Shown piece after piece: positions 7,546 through 14,668 of a DNA stretch of 18,562 nt. The stretch covers positions 1-18,562 of the forward strand of contig JBAVOR010000029.1 of NCBI GenBank assembly GCA_049692255.1. Direction: 5' to 3'. Position 1 is the stretch's first letter. Each line of letters opens with the position of its first letter. The notes below the pieces were generated by a model, which was not told where the DNA came from, ran no database searches, and worked only from the letters and a program-made list of their open reading frames with translations. Position numbers and translations under genes: made by a program. The stretch is from JBAVOR01 sp049692255 (lineage in GTDB: Bacteria; Babelota; Babeliae; Babelales; JACPOV01).

Positions 7546-7566
7546 GGCATGCGATAATTTCATGCC
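7546..7566. promoter_or_regulatory. Inverted repeat GGCATG-N9-CATGCC upstream of dnaK
   Basis: A perfect 6-bp inverted repeat has a 9-nt spacer, about 85 nt upstream of the candidate dnaK -35 box. The spacer length equals that of the CIRCE operator of HrcA, but the arms do not match CIRCE (TTAGCACTC/GAGTGCTAA). A regulator site is possible but unproven. Confidence 0.3.
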
Positions 7567-7650
7567 TATTATAGGTTTAAATAGGGCACGGCAAGGTGAG
7601 TTTTAATTAAAGAATATGAGTGTAATACGCTAAAATAATTTACATCAGTA

Positions 7651-7683
7651 TTGACAATGATATGAATGATTGGTATCTATAAT
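7651..7683 (+). promoter_or_regulatory. Candidate dnaK promoter
   Basis: A perfect TTGACA (7651-7656) and a perfect TATAAT (7678-7683) stand upstream of dnaK, but 21 nt apart instead of about 17. The TATCTA at 7674-7679 would give a 17-nt gap with a poor -10. The boxes are probably functional in some combination, and the wide gap could mean that an activator or CarD-like factor is needed. Confidence 0.45.
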
Positions 7684-7729
7684 AGTACACGAAACTTAAT
7701 ATGAACGAAATCAAAAAAGAAAGGCGCTG

Positions 7730-9613
7730 ATGAAAAAAATCATAGGAATCGACTTAGGTACAACCAACTCCGTTGTGTCTTTCATGGAGGGCGGGACTCC
7801 CAAAGTTATCCCAAGCAAGGAAGGTACTAACACAGTTCCCTCTGTTGTAGCATTCACTAAAGACGGCACCCGTCTGGTTGGCAACATAGCAAAAAGACAA
7901 GCGGTCACTAATCCAGAAAATACCATATATTCTGTTAAGCGTTTCATTGGCCACAAGTATAGCGAAGTGGCGCAAGAAGCAAAAAAGATGCCCTACCACG
8001 TTGGCGCGCGTGCCGATGGGGATGTGGTAATCATTGCACACGGCAAAGAGTATACGCCGCAAGAAATATCAGCAGCGATACTCAGCCTGCTCAAACAAAC
8101 AGCGGAAGAGTTCTTGGGGGAAAAAATAACTGAAGCAGTTATCACCGTTCCCGCGTACTTTAATGATGCGCAACGCCAAGCAACCAAAGATGCGGGTAAA
8201 ATTGCTGGTCTCGAAGTCAAGCGTATTATTAACGAACCGACAGCGGCAGCGCTTGCCTATGGAGCAGACAAAAAGAAAAATGGCACCGTGGTAGTGTTCG
8301 ACTTTGGCGGCGGCACATTCGACGTATCTATTTTAGAAATTAATGATGGCGTTATTGAAGTAAAATCAACTAACGGCGACACCCACTTAGGTGGTGACGA
8401 CATAGACCAACGTATTATTGATTACCTGATTGCTGAGTTTAAAAAAGAGCAAAGCATCGACATTTCAAATGATAAGATGGCGTTGCAACGCTTAAAAGAA
8501 GCGGCAGAAAAGGCAAAAAAAGAGTTATCAGCAGTACACGAAACAGAAATCAATCTACCATACATTACTGCTGACGCCACAGGGCCAAAGCATTTGATGG
8601 CTAAATTATCGCGCGCAAAATTAGAATCACTATGCGCAGATCTGTTTCAACGACTACTGGAACCATGCAAAAAAGCATTGGCTGATGCTAAAATTGGCAA
8701 AGAACAGTTAGATGAAGTTATCTTAGTTGGCGGCTCTACCCGTATGCCAAAAGTACAGCAACTGGTAAAAGATTTCTTTGGCAAAGAACCAAACAAATCG
8801 GTTAACCCAGACGAAGTAGTATCATTGGGCGCAGCAATTCAAGGCGGGGTATTAGCCGGTGAAGTAACCGACGTACTCTTGCTCGATGTCACTCCCCTTT
8901 CTTTGGGTATTGAAACATTGGGTGGCGTGGTAACTAAGTTGATCGAACGCAACACTACCATCCCAACACGCAAATCGCAAGTCTTCTCTACCGCAGAAGA
9001 TAACCAAACCGCGGTAGATATTCGCGTATTCCAAGGTGAACGTGAATTTGCAAAAGACAATAAAATGTTAGCACAGTTCAGATTAGATGGCATACCACCA
9101 GCTCCACGTGGCAGACCACAAGTCGAAGTAACCTTTGATATCGATGCGAACGGTATTGTGAATGTGTCTGCAAAAGATAAAGCTTCTAACAAAGAACAAA
9201 AGGTGACCATCACTTCCAGCGGTGGGTTAAATAAAGAAGAGATCGAACGCATGGTGCAAGAAGCAAAAGCGCACGAAGCGGAAGATCGCAAAGAACGTGA
9301 GTTGGTTGAAAAACGCAACCGTCTTGACGGCCTGATTATTGAAATTGAAACATCGCTTAAAGAAAACCGTGAAAAGCTAGACGCTTCTTTGCTTCCGGGC
9401 ATTGATACAGCACTGGAAGAAGCTAAAAAAGTGCATGCAGACCAAGCGGCTGAAGCAAATACCATAGAACAAACAACTGAAAAGTTGGCTCAAACATGGT
9501 ACAAAGCAGCAGAACAACTGTACAAAAATGCAGCGCCAGGCGACCAAACTAAACCGGAACAAGACAAACAAGAGAGCAATGATCAAGGACCGATTGATAC
9601 TGATATCAATTAA
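7730..9613 (+). CDS. dnaK: Molecular chaperone DnaK (Hsp70)
   Basis: The 627-residue product is the ATP-driven cytosolic Hsp70 chaperone. The ATPase domain shows GIDLGTTNS (6-14), catalytic Lys70 in YSVKRFIG, INEPTAAALAYG (167-178), DFGGGTFDVS (191-200) and VILVGGSTRMPKVQ (330-343). The linker DVLLLDVTPLSLGIETLGG (381-399) leads to the substrate-binding domain (to about 500) and a helical lid. The tail is Gln/Asp-rich and ends GPIDTDIN, where E. coli DnaK has VVDAEFEEVKDKK, so the terminus is short and altered. Start: ATG with AAAGG upstream. No grpE or dnaJ is adjacent; the gene stands alone between its own promoter and terminator. Confidence 0.98.
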   Translation: MKKIIGIDLGTTNSVVSFMEGGTPKVIPSKEGTNTVPSVVAFTKDGTRLVGNIAKRQAVTNPENTIYSVKRFIGHKYSEVAQEAKKMPYHVGARADGDVVIIAHGKEYTPQEISAAILSLLKQTAEEFLGEKITEAVITVPAYFNDAQRQATKDAGKIAGLEVKRIINEPTAAALAYGADKKKNGTVVVFDFGGGTFDVSILEINDGVIEVKSTNGDTHLGGDDIDQRIIDYLIAEFKKEQSIDISNDKMALQRLKEAAEKAKKELSAVHETEINLPYITADATGPKHLMAKLSRAKLESLCADLFQRLLEPCKKALADAKIGKEQLDEVILVGGSTRMPKVQQLVKDFFGKEPNKSVNPDEVVSLGAAIQGGVLAGEVTDVLLLDVTPLSLGIETLGGVVTKLIERNTTIPTRKSQVFSTAEDNQTAVDIRVFQGEREFAKDNKMLAQFRLDGIPPAPRGRPQVEVTFDIDANGIVNVSAKDKASNKEQKVTITSSGGLNKEEIERMVQEAKAHEAEDRKERELVEKRNRLDGLIIEIETSLKENREKLDASLLPGIDTALEEAKKVHADQAAEANTIEQTTEKLAQTWYKAAEQLYKNAAPGDQTKPEQDKQESNDQGPIDTDIN

Positions 9614-9645
9614 ATAATTGCTACGCAATTAACCAGAGTCTATAC

Positions 9646-9685
9646 AAGCGGACAGGAAGAAATTCTTGTCCGCTTTCTTTTCTTC
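9646..9685 (+). terminator. Intrinsic terminator of dnaK
   Basis: Arms AAGCGGACAGGAA (9646-9658) and TTCTTGTCCGCTT (9663-9675) pair over 13 bp with one G-U wobble around a GAAA tetraloop. A T-rich tract TCTTTTCTT follows. It lies about 30 nt after the dnaK stop codon and is a strong Rho-independent terminator. Confidence 0.92.
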
Positions 9686-9693
9686 TGTATACT
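9666..9693 (+). promoter_or_regulatory. Candidate promoter of the tandem exported-protein genes
   Basis: TTGTCC (9666-9671) and TATACT (9688-9693) are separated by 16 nt. The -35 box lies in the 3' arm of the dnaK terminator, so terminator and promoter share bases. The predicted start near 9700 leaves a leader of about 32 nt ahead of the GTG start at 9732. Confidence 0.45.
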
Positions 9694-9731
9694 TTCTTAC
9701 CAAAGAACACTTACACAAAAAAGGAACTATT

Positions 9732-10430
9732 GTGAAACACATTCTATACGCCTGCATTGCAGCATCAATAACTCTAAACACCCATGCCATGAACCAGTTG
9801 GCACTGCGCGCTACCCCATCACTTGCCACAAAAAGCACGCAGCTCTTTCATAAACAATGGTATACGCCGGTTACTTCATACATAACAAAAAGAAACAATA
9901 GTTCATTGACCGAGTCGAATCCCAATGATTTTATGACCCAATGGAACACTTTGCGCAACAGAGAAAGCACAGAAAAATATAATCAATTGCATCGGCTCAT
10001 ACTGCATACAAAAGATATTGCGCCACAAAATCTACAACACTGCGCGTCCACTATTGCGGATGACAAAAATCATCATACGGAGCTATTGCGAATCAAGGGA
10101 ATCGAACGAGACTTGAATATGGGGATGGTTTACTATTTTTCTGGAGCTATTGTTTGTATGTGCGGCATGCCGTTTCTCCTCGAGGCTCCCCAACTGAGCG
10201 AAACGTTAGGTCAAGCAATAGGCACCGGAATGACGATCTCACTTGGACTAATGGCGTATGGCACCGTCACTCACATGGACCGCTCTCTTGACCCTCGCGC
10301 TCGAGAAGACATGGAACGTTATAAAGAAGTCAGCAAACAAATTTCTACAAAAAACGTTAAAAATAATCTCAACACGATCGATGCCATAGAAAAGCTCATA
10401 GCACACAAGCAAAAGTGTAATAATGAATAA
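9732..10430 (+). CDS. Predicted exported protein, tandem paralogue family copy 1
   Basis: No known family is recognised in this 232-residue product. The GTG at 9732 is chosen because AAGGA lies 6 nt upstream and the reading then aligns with the two paralogues; an earlier TTG would put the start inside the dnaK terminator. Residues 1-19 form a signal peptide (cleavage likely after THA), followed by MNQLALRA and KQWYTP, both shared with copy 2. Residues 67-112 carry the unit F-x-x-QWN-x-L...LH-x-L-x-L-x-x-KDI...LQ-x-C. Two hydrophobic stretches (131-152, 161-178) could form a membrane hairpin. The C-terminus is NLNTIDAIEKLIAHKQ. An exported, possibly membrane-associated protein is inferred. Confidence 0.8.
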   Translation: MKHILYACIAASITLNTHAMNQLALRATPSLATKSTQLFHKQWYTPVTSYITKRNNSSLTESNPNDFMTQWNTLRNRESTEKYNQLHRLILHTKDIAPQNLQHCASTIADDKNHHTELLRIKGIERDLNMGMVYYFSGAIVCMCGMPFLLEAPQLSETLGQAIGTGMTISLGLMAYGTVTHMDRSLDPRAREDMERYKEVSKQISTKNVKNNLNTIDAIEKLIAHKQKCNNE

Positions 10431-10473
10431 GCAAAATATACGTCCAAAGATCTCAAAAATAAAAAGGATTATC

Positions 10474-11109
10474 ATGAATCGCATCCTCTACGCCTGCATA
10501 GCTGCAGCAGCAATAACCTGCAACATCCATGCCATGAACCAGCTGGCACTGCGCGCTGCTCCATCACTTACCATAAAAAGCACGCAACTTTTACATAAAC
10601 AATGGTATACACCGATTACCTCATGCATAGAAAAAAGAAAAAACAGCTCATTAACCGAGCCAGATTCCAACTCGTTTATGACTCAATGGAATCAATTACT
10701 CATCGCAGAAAACTATGCAAAACTACACCAGTTCGTACTACGCACACAACACATTAGTCAAGAAGATTTGCAGCAAGGAACATGCACTCTCTTACAAGCA
10801 AAAGAGCGTTATAACTTATTACTGCAGCGACGTAAATTATGCATAGGAGGCATCTTTATGGGAACTGCTTGTGTTACCGGTGGGGTGAGCAACATAGTAT
10901 TTCCATGCATAAATGCCCCAAATCTTCCCTTGGAGCTCATGGAATTTTCAGCATCCACACTCATAGCACTGTGTGGAATAGCTGCAATTGAGGGCTATTC
11001 AGAAAAATATTGCATAGGAAAACCCACATCTACAGTAAAGAATAATCTCAGTGCGATCGATGCCATAGAACAGCTTATTGCTCGCAAGCAAAAGTTTAAT
11101 AACGAATAA
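10474..11109 (+). CDS. Predicted exported protein, tandem paralogue family copy 2
   Basis: This 211-residue product is a close paralogue of the preceding gene; no known family is recognised. Start is ATG at 10474 with AAGGA upstream; an earlier in-frame ATG overlapping the previous stop lacks such a site. The signal peptide (1-20, NRILYACIAAAAITCNIHA) is followed by MNQLALRAAPSL and KQWYTPITS. Then come FMTQWNQLL...YAKLHQFVLR (69-90), two hydrophobic segments (123-146, 155-172), and NLSAIDAIEQLIARKQ near the end. Relative to copy 1 the middle is shorter. The 43-nt spacer before it resembles the spacer before copy 3, as expected from tandem duplication. The three genes are probably one transcript. 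Confidence 0.8.
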   Translation: MNRILYACIAAAAITCNIHAMNQLALRAAPSLTIKSTQLLHKQWYTPITSCIEKRKNSSLTEPDSNSFMTQWNQLLIAENYAKLHQFVLRTQHISQEDLQQGTCTLLQAKERYNLLLQRRKLCIGGIFMGTACVTGGVSNIVFPCINAPNLPLELMEFSASTLIALCGIAAIEGYSEKYCIGKPTSTVKNNLSAIDAIEQLIARKQKFNNE

Positions 11110-11153
11110 GAAAAACATAAGCCTAAAAATATCAAGGCAAAAAAGGAACCTCG

Positions 11154-12356
11154 ATGAACCGAGCGTTATACATTTTTCTTACCATAGCAATAACTCTAAA
11201 CATACACGCCATGCACCAGTTGGCATTACGTACTGTGCTACCGCGGGTAAATGCAAAAAGCGTTCTTTTTAATAACATAGTAGCTGTAAAACACTGTGCG
11301 CGTTCTATGTCTAATCACCCTTCTTTCACAAAACAATGGCAAGAATTATATAACACTAAATCATATGATCAACTCTATGAGCTCATTATAAGAAAAAAAG
11401 ATACTGCTCCAATCCAGGAATTAACTTTCTGCAAAGAAAATCTATTGCATGACAAGAGCATATTGAGCAACATGCTTGACGCTCATCAGCAGCTATCCCA
11501 AAGGCTCAAATTTAACGCTGCAACCTCCCCCGCTCTGCTCTGGGCTGCACCATCCATTGGGTTAGCAGCATTCGCTGCGAGCATGCCCCTTTCAGTAGCG
11601 TACGACCATCCATTGTGCGGGCTCTTATTGACTGTTCCATTTTGGGGATTTGCAGCCGGATCAGGAATGGCAGCTTATTTTACTACCAAAACAGGAGCAA
11701 TGGGACTTATTAACAGCGTCAATATTATTACCAATAAAGACTATATCCCATTCAAAAAATATACTCTCCGCAATAACATACAAAAAATTCACGCCATAGA
11801 GCAAATCCTGTCGCGGCAATTAGAACATCAAATGCTCAAACTAGCAAACACTTCTGATCCAAAAGAAGCACATTCTAATACTTTTTTAAATCAATGGAAC
11901 AACTTACAACAAAATAAAAACTATGAACAGTTACACGATCTCATGCTACACGCCAAAGATGTTACACAAAAAGAGTTGCAAATATGCACAAGTTCCATTT
12001 TGCCTGATAAGTACCAAGACCAAACCGCACTCGACTGGTGCAAACTCGTCAGCAGCAGCCGCGGTGATTATGGTGGTTATGTTGCGCTCACCGGAGTTAC
12101 CTGGATGTGGCTATCTATGTTCTTAATGGGAGCCCCTGTATTGGGAGTTAGTGGATTTCTTAGTTCGGCTGCTGTAGCAGTTGCTGGGCATCGGATAGAC
12201 GAAATTTACAATGAAAGGACCCGTGAAGAAGAAAAAGAAGAAGAGATCCTACAAAAACGTCTCAGCATCATCGATGCTATAGAAAAACTTATTGCCGAAA
12301 AATATAATCATAAATCAAACAGCCAACAAGGGCCGATCGATACCGATATCAAGTAA
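11154..12356 (+). CDS. Predicted exported protein, two-unit member of the tandem family
   Basis: This 400-residue product has a signal peptide (1-19) ending IHA and then MHQLALRT, as in copies 1 and 2. The family unit occurs twice. Unit 1 (about 58-220) runs FTKQWQEL...YDQLYELII...hydrophobic 125-178...NIQKIHAIEQIL. Unit 2 (about 244-381) runs FLNQWNNL...YEQLHDLML.AKDV...hydrophobic 308-345...SIIDAIEKLIAEK. The C-terminal tail QQGPIDTDIK matches the DnaK tail in eight consecutive residues (GPIDTDI plus the preceding Gln). ATG has AAGGA 6 nt upstream. Function is unknown; an exported, membrane-interacting protein is inferred. It is followed by a bidirectional terminator. Confidence 0.82.
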   Translation: MNRALYIFLTIAITLNIHAMHQLALRTVLPRVNAKSVLFNNIVAVKHCARSMSNHPSFTKQWQELYNTKSYDQLYELIIRKKDTAPIQELTFCKENLLHDKSILSNMLDAHQQLSQRLKFNAATSPALLWAAPSIGLAAFAASMPLSVAYDHPLCGLLLTVPFWGFAAGSGMAAYFTTKTGAMGLINSVNIITNKDYIPFKKYTLRNNIQKIHAIEQILSRQLEHQMLKLANTSDPKEAHSNTFLNQWNNLQQNKNYEQLHDLMLHAKDVTQKELQICTSSILPDKYQDQTALDWCKLVSSSRGDYGGYVALTGVTWMWLSMFLMGAPVLGVSGFLSSAAVAVAGHRIDEIYNERTREEEKEEEILQKRLSIIDAIEKLIAEKYNHKSNSQQGPIDTDIK

Positions 12357-12379
12357 GCTTCACAGACACAGCAAAACAA

Positions 12380-12407
12380 AAGAGGCCGGGAAATTTCCTG
12401 GCCTCTT
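12380..12407. terminator. Bidirectional terminator between convergent genes
   Basis: Near-perfect inverted repeat: AAGAGGCCGGGAAA against TTTCCTGGCCTCTT, with a single wobble pair. It lies between the plus-strand trio (stop at 12356) and the minus-strand gene ending at 12423. Read on the minus strand it is followed by TTTTGTTTTG; on the plus strand by a weaker CAATTATTAT. It probably ends transcripts from both sides. Confidence 0.8.
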
Positions 12408-12422
12408 CAATTATTATAAGAT

Positions 12423-13400
12423 TTATTCTTCAATAGGGTCTTTATGCCCCAAAACTTCATCTAAAAATGCTTTTTTATCGTGATCATCTTGATCACTAGA
12501 AATAATCTTGGAAAGCCATTTAACCTTTTGACCAAAGCCAATTTTTTTGCAGGAACCTATTTTGGTAAGAACCTCTTTATCCTTCAAAGTTAACTCTTTC
12601 ACATCGAGAGGCTTAGGATATGCTTGATCTAGAAGCGAAGGCAGCAGAGAAAGCCAATTTTTTTCAAGCGCAGAGGCTAATTCCGCTAACTTACGGCTAT
12701 GCTCAAGCGTAATTTTTATGTTTTCCAACCAGCCATCTTTTTGAAGCAACTCTCGTACCTTCTGATGCTCATTATCTTTACGATGGTAATACATGGAACC
12801 AAGCAACAACCCTGCTGCGGGAAGAGTTAATGTAGCGGTAGGCGATTTTTTAGCAAACCAAGTTGCCCCAAAAGCGCCTAAAGATAAAATACCCGTAACA
12901 AATGATCCACCGAAAATATTGCACCCTGTTTTTTTATGCAATATATCTGAACATTCATTGAGTGATTTATTCATCATGAAACTAGCAAATAGTCCGAAAG
13001 CAGCAAGAGAAGTATAACCATATAATGTACGCACCAATGGATATTTTATTCCTATAATACCCCCAGCGCCAATACCTAACATGTAGGGAATAAGCTTACC
13101 ACAATTTTCTGCATCTTCTCGATAGTAATCAGTATTCCATGCCTCTTCTATATCTAAATAATTAATCAAGTTTAAACATTCAATCTCTGTAGCAGTTGGA
13201 CACACAACATTAATGTTTTTTTCAACCCTCTTTTTTATTTCTTGCATGCCTTCAAATGAAATATCTTTACGCTGTTTTAAAAAATTTCTCACCTGCCCCA
13301 TATCACTCTCAACATGCCCAATACATGCATCCTCATCCATAGCCCCTGCGTATCCCGCAAAAAGCATGGTTAAAACTGGTATAAATCTTACTATTTTCAT
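12423..13400 (-). CDS. Predicted exported protein with C-terminal DQDD-PIEE module, copy 1
   Basis: The 325-residue product belongs to no family I recognise. The ATG at 13400 is chosen over one seven codons upstream because GGAGGGAAG sits just before it and the protein then starts with a signal peptide (1-20, KIVRFIPVLTMLFAGYAGA, then MDED). The mature part has a charged helical region (25-100), hydrophobic stretches at about 105-142 and 162-205, and a helical C-terminal half. The last 65 residues, from YPKPLDVKEL to DPIEE, align without gaps to the neighbour ending at 13561, with SKIIS-x-DQDDH-x-KKA-x-LDE as the core. Eight cysteines could form disulphides after export. It has its own promoter candidate. 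Confidence 0.8.
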   Translation of the reverse strand: MKIVRFIPVLTMLFAGYAGAMDEDACIGHVESDMGQVRNFLKQRKDISFEGMQEIKKRVEKNINVVCPTATEIECLNLINYLDIEEAWNTDYYREDAENCGKLIPYMLGIGAGGIIGIKYPLVRTLYGYTSLAAFGLFASFMMNKSLNECSDILHKKTGCNIFGGSFVTGILSLGAFGATWFAKKSPTATLTLPAAGLLLGSMYYHRKDNEHQKVRELLQKDGWLENIKITLEHSRKLAELASALEKNWLSLLPSLLDQAYPKPLDVKELTLKDKEVLTKIGSCKKIGFGQKVKWLSKIISSDQDDHDKKAFLDEVLGHKDPIEE

Positions 13401-13432
13401 AGATCTTCCCTCCATATTCATAATTATATTTT

Positions 13433-13460
13433 ATAATAGCATTTATCTATAAAAAAGCAA
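13433..13460 (-). promoter_or_regulatory. Candidate promoter for the exported-protein gene starting at 13400
   Basis: On the minus strand, TTGCTT (13460-13455) and TATTAT (13438-13433) are separated by 16 nt, about 33 nt upstream of the ATG. The 160-nt spacer to the next gene upstream shows no clear terminator, so read-through from that gene is also possible. Confidence 0.4.
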
Positions 13461-13560
13461 GATAATCCCTTTTTCTTCCCCAGCAGGCTCCATAAGGCCT
13501 ATTTTACCGTTTAAAAGGGGTATTTTGGTCATAAAAATGGCCTCTAACAGCTTTTTTTCC

Positions 13561-14568
13561 CTATTCCTCAATGGGCCCTCCATAACTCAAAAATTCATCC
13601 AAAAGAGCCTTCTTGCTGTGGTCATCTTGATCATTAGAAATTATCTTAGAAAGCCATTCAAACCTCTTACTACAGGAAACCTCTTTGCTAGTAACTATTC
13701 TGGCGAGAATCTCTTTATCACGCCAGGACACCTCGCGAATGGCAAGGGGCCTAGCATATGTTATGCCTAGCCAATGGGGCACCTCAGAAAACTTATTCGC
13801 TTCAAGCACAGAGGTCAATTCTTTTAACCCTCTAATATACGCAAGACGCTTCTCTACAAAATGTATCTCAGCAATTTGATTAGCAGCAATACAGCCATAC
13901 CGCTCATGTGCTCGAACATGCGAACGCCAATGTTGCCAGGCCCTATAGCTCATACCTGCATATGCACCAACCACTGCTAAAGCCGTTGTCTTTGGAAACC
14001 ATTCAACAAACGTAGCCGCGGCATAGCCTAAAACAGATGGTGATCCAATTAACACGCCAAGAGTACGCAGCCAGTCGACCAACGGAGGTGGCGCTTCTCT
14101 CCCCCGTTCAAATGAAGCAAACTTAAATGGCAGACAGCAGCCAATACCCACACCAATACCTGACCCATACACCGTTTTCATAAAAGGCCATTGTAAACCT
14201 GCCAATGCCATGCAAACTGATCCAGCAAGTACTGATGCGCGCAAACAGCATGCTTCTAGGTGTAACCATTCACCTGTATCATAGTCGTCAGTAAACTTTT
14301 TTATGTCATGCACGTGCTCTTCCAGTCTACGCAATTCATACCTCATGTTATCATTCCAGGCTTCAGTAAAGAACTCATTACTTTTGACATCCCGAACAAT
14401 AGCATTAACAAGCGCACTACACGCATGACCTCCCACGCGCGCATCACCCCACCATAAAAAATATTGTAGTTTATCTAAATTCTCTCTAACGCCATCCATT
14501 CGATTGCGCATCGTGAATGATACGCGCGCATACCCAATGATCAAGAACAACAAAAATATTTTTTTCAT
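13561..14568 (-). CDS. Predicted exported protein with C-terminal DQDD-PIEE module, copy 2
   Basis: The 335-residue product is a divergent paralogue of the gene downstream of it. It has an N-terminal signal-like segment (1-19, KKIFLLFLIIGYARVSFT, then MRNRMDG). A helical region with several Trp and Cys follows (about 30-105), then hydrophobic stretches at about 108-148 and 168-208, which could form membrane hairpins. The last 65 residues (YARPLAIREV to GPIEE) align without gaps to the paralogue and share WLSKIIS-x-DQDDH-x-KKA-x-LDE. N-terminal halves are much less alike, so the C-terminal module is the conserved part. No function is recognised. The ribosome site is weak (AGGA about 11 nt upstream). 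Confidence 0.78.
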   Translation of the reverse strand: MKKIFLLFLIIGYARVSFTMRNRMDGVRENLDKLQYFLWWGDARVGGHACSALVNAIVRDVKSNEFFTEAWNDNMRYELRRLEEHVHDIKKFTDDYDTGEWLHLEACCLRASVLAGSVCMALAGLQWPFMKTVYGSGIGVGIGCCLPFKFASFERGREAPPPLVDWLRTLGVLIGSPSVLGYAAATFVEWFPKTTALAVVGAYAGMSYRAWQHWRSHVRAHERYGCIAANQIAEIHFVEKRLAYIRGLKELTSVLEANKFSEVPHWLGITYARPLAIREVSWRDKEILARIVTSKEVSCSKRFEWLSKIISNDQDDHSKKALLDEFLSYGGPIEE

Positions 14569-14668
14569 AGTACTGCATCCTATTTAACATAATGTTATTT
14601 TATCACCGATGGTTATATACTATCAGTGCACGATAGAATTAAAAAAATAGATTATCAAGGGTGGATGT

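Noticed and set aside
7546..7566. CIRCE/HrcA operator
   Set aside because: Only the 9-nt spacer matches; the arm sequence is different.
9666..9731. Upstream extension of the first tandem exported protein
   Set aside because: The longer reading starts in the dnaK terminator and would bury the signal peptide. The GTG at 9732 has a good ribosome site and matches the paralogues.
10423..10473. ATG overlapping the stop of copy 1 as start of copy 2
   Set aside because: No ribosome site, and it would add 17 residues before a clear signal peptide that aligns with copies 1 and 3.
14620..14636. Inverted repeat CTATC-N7-GATAG between divergent genes
   Set aside because: Arms of 5 bp in AT-rich DNA are expected by chance, and no clear promoter pair frames it.
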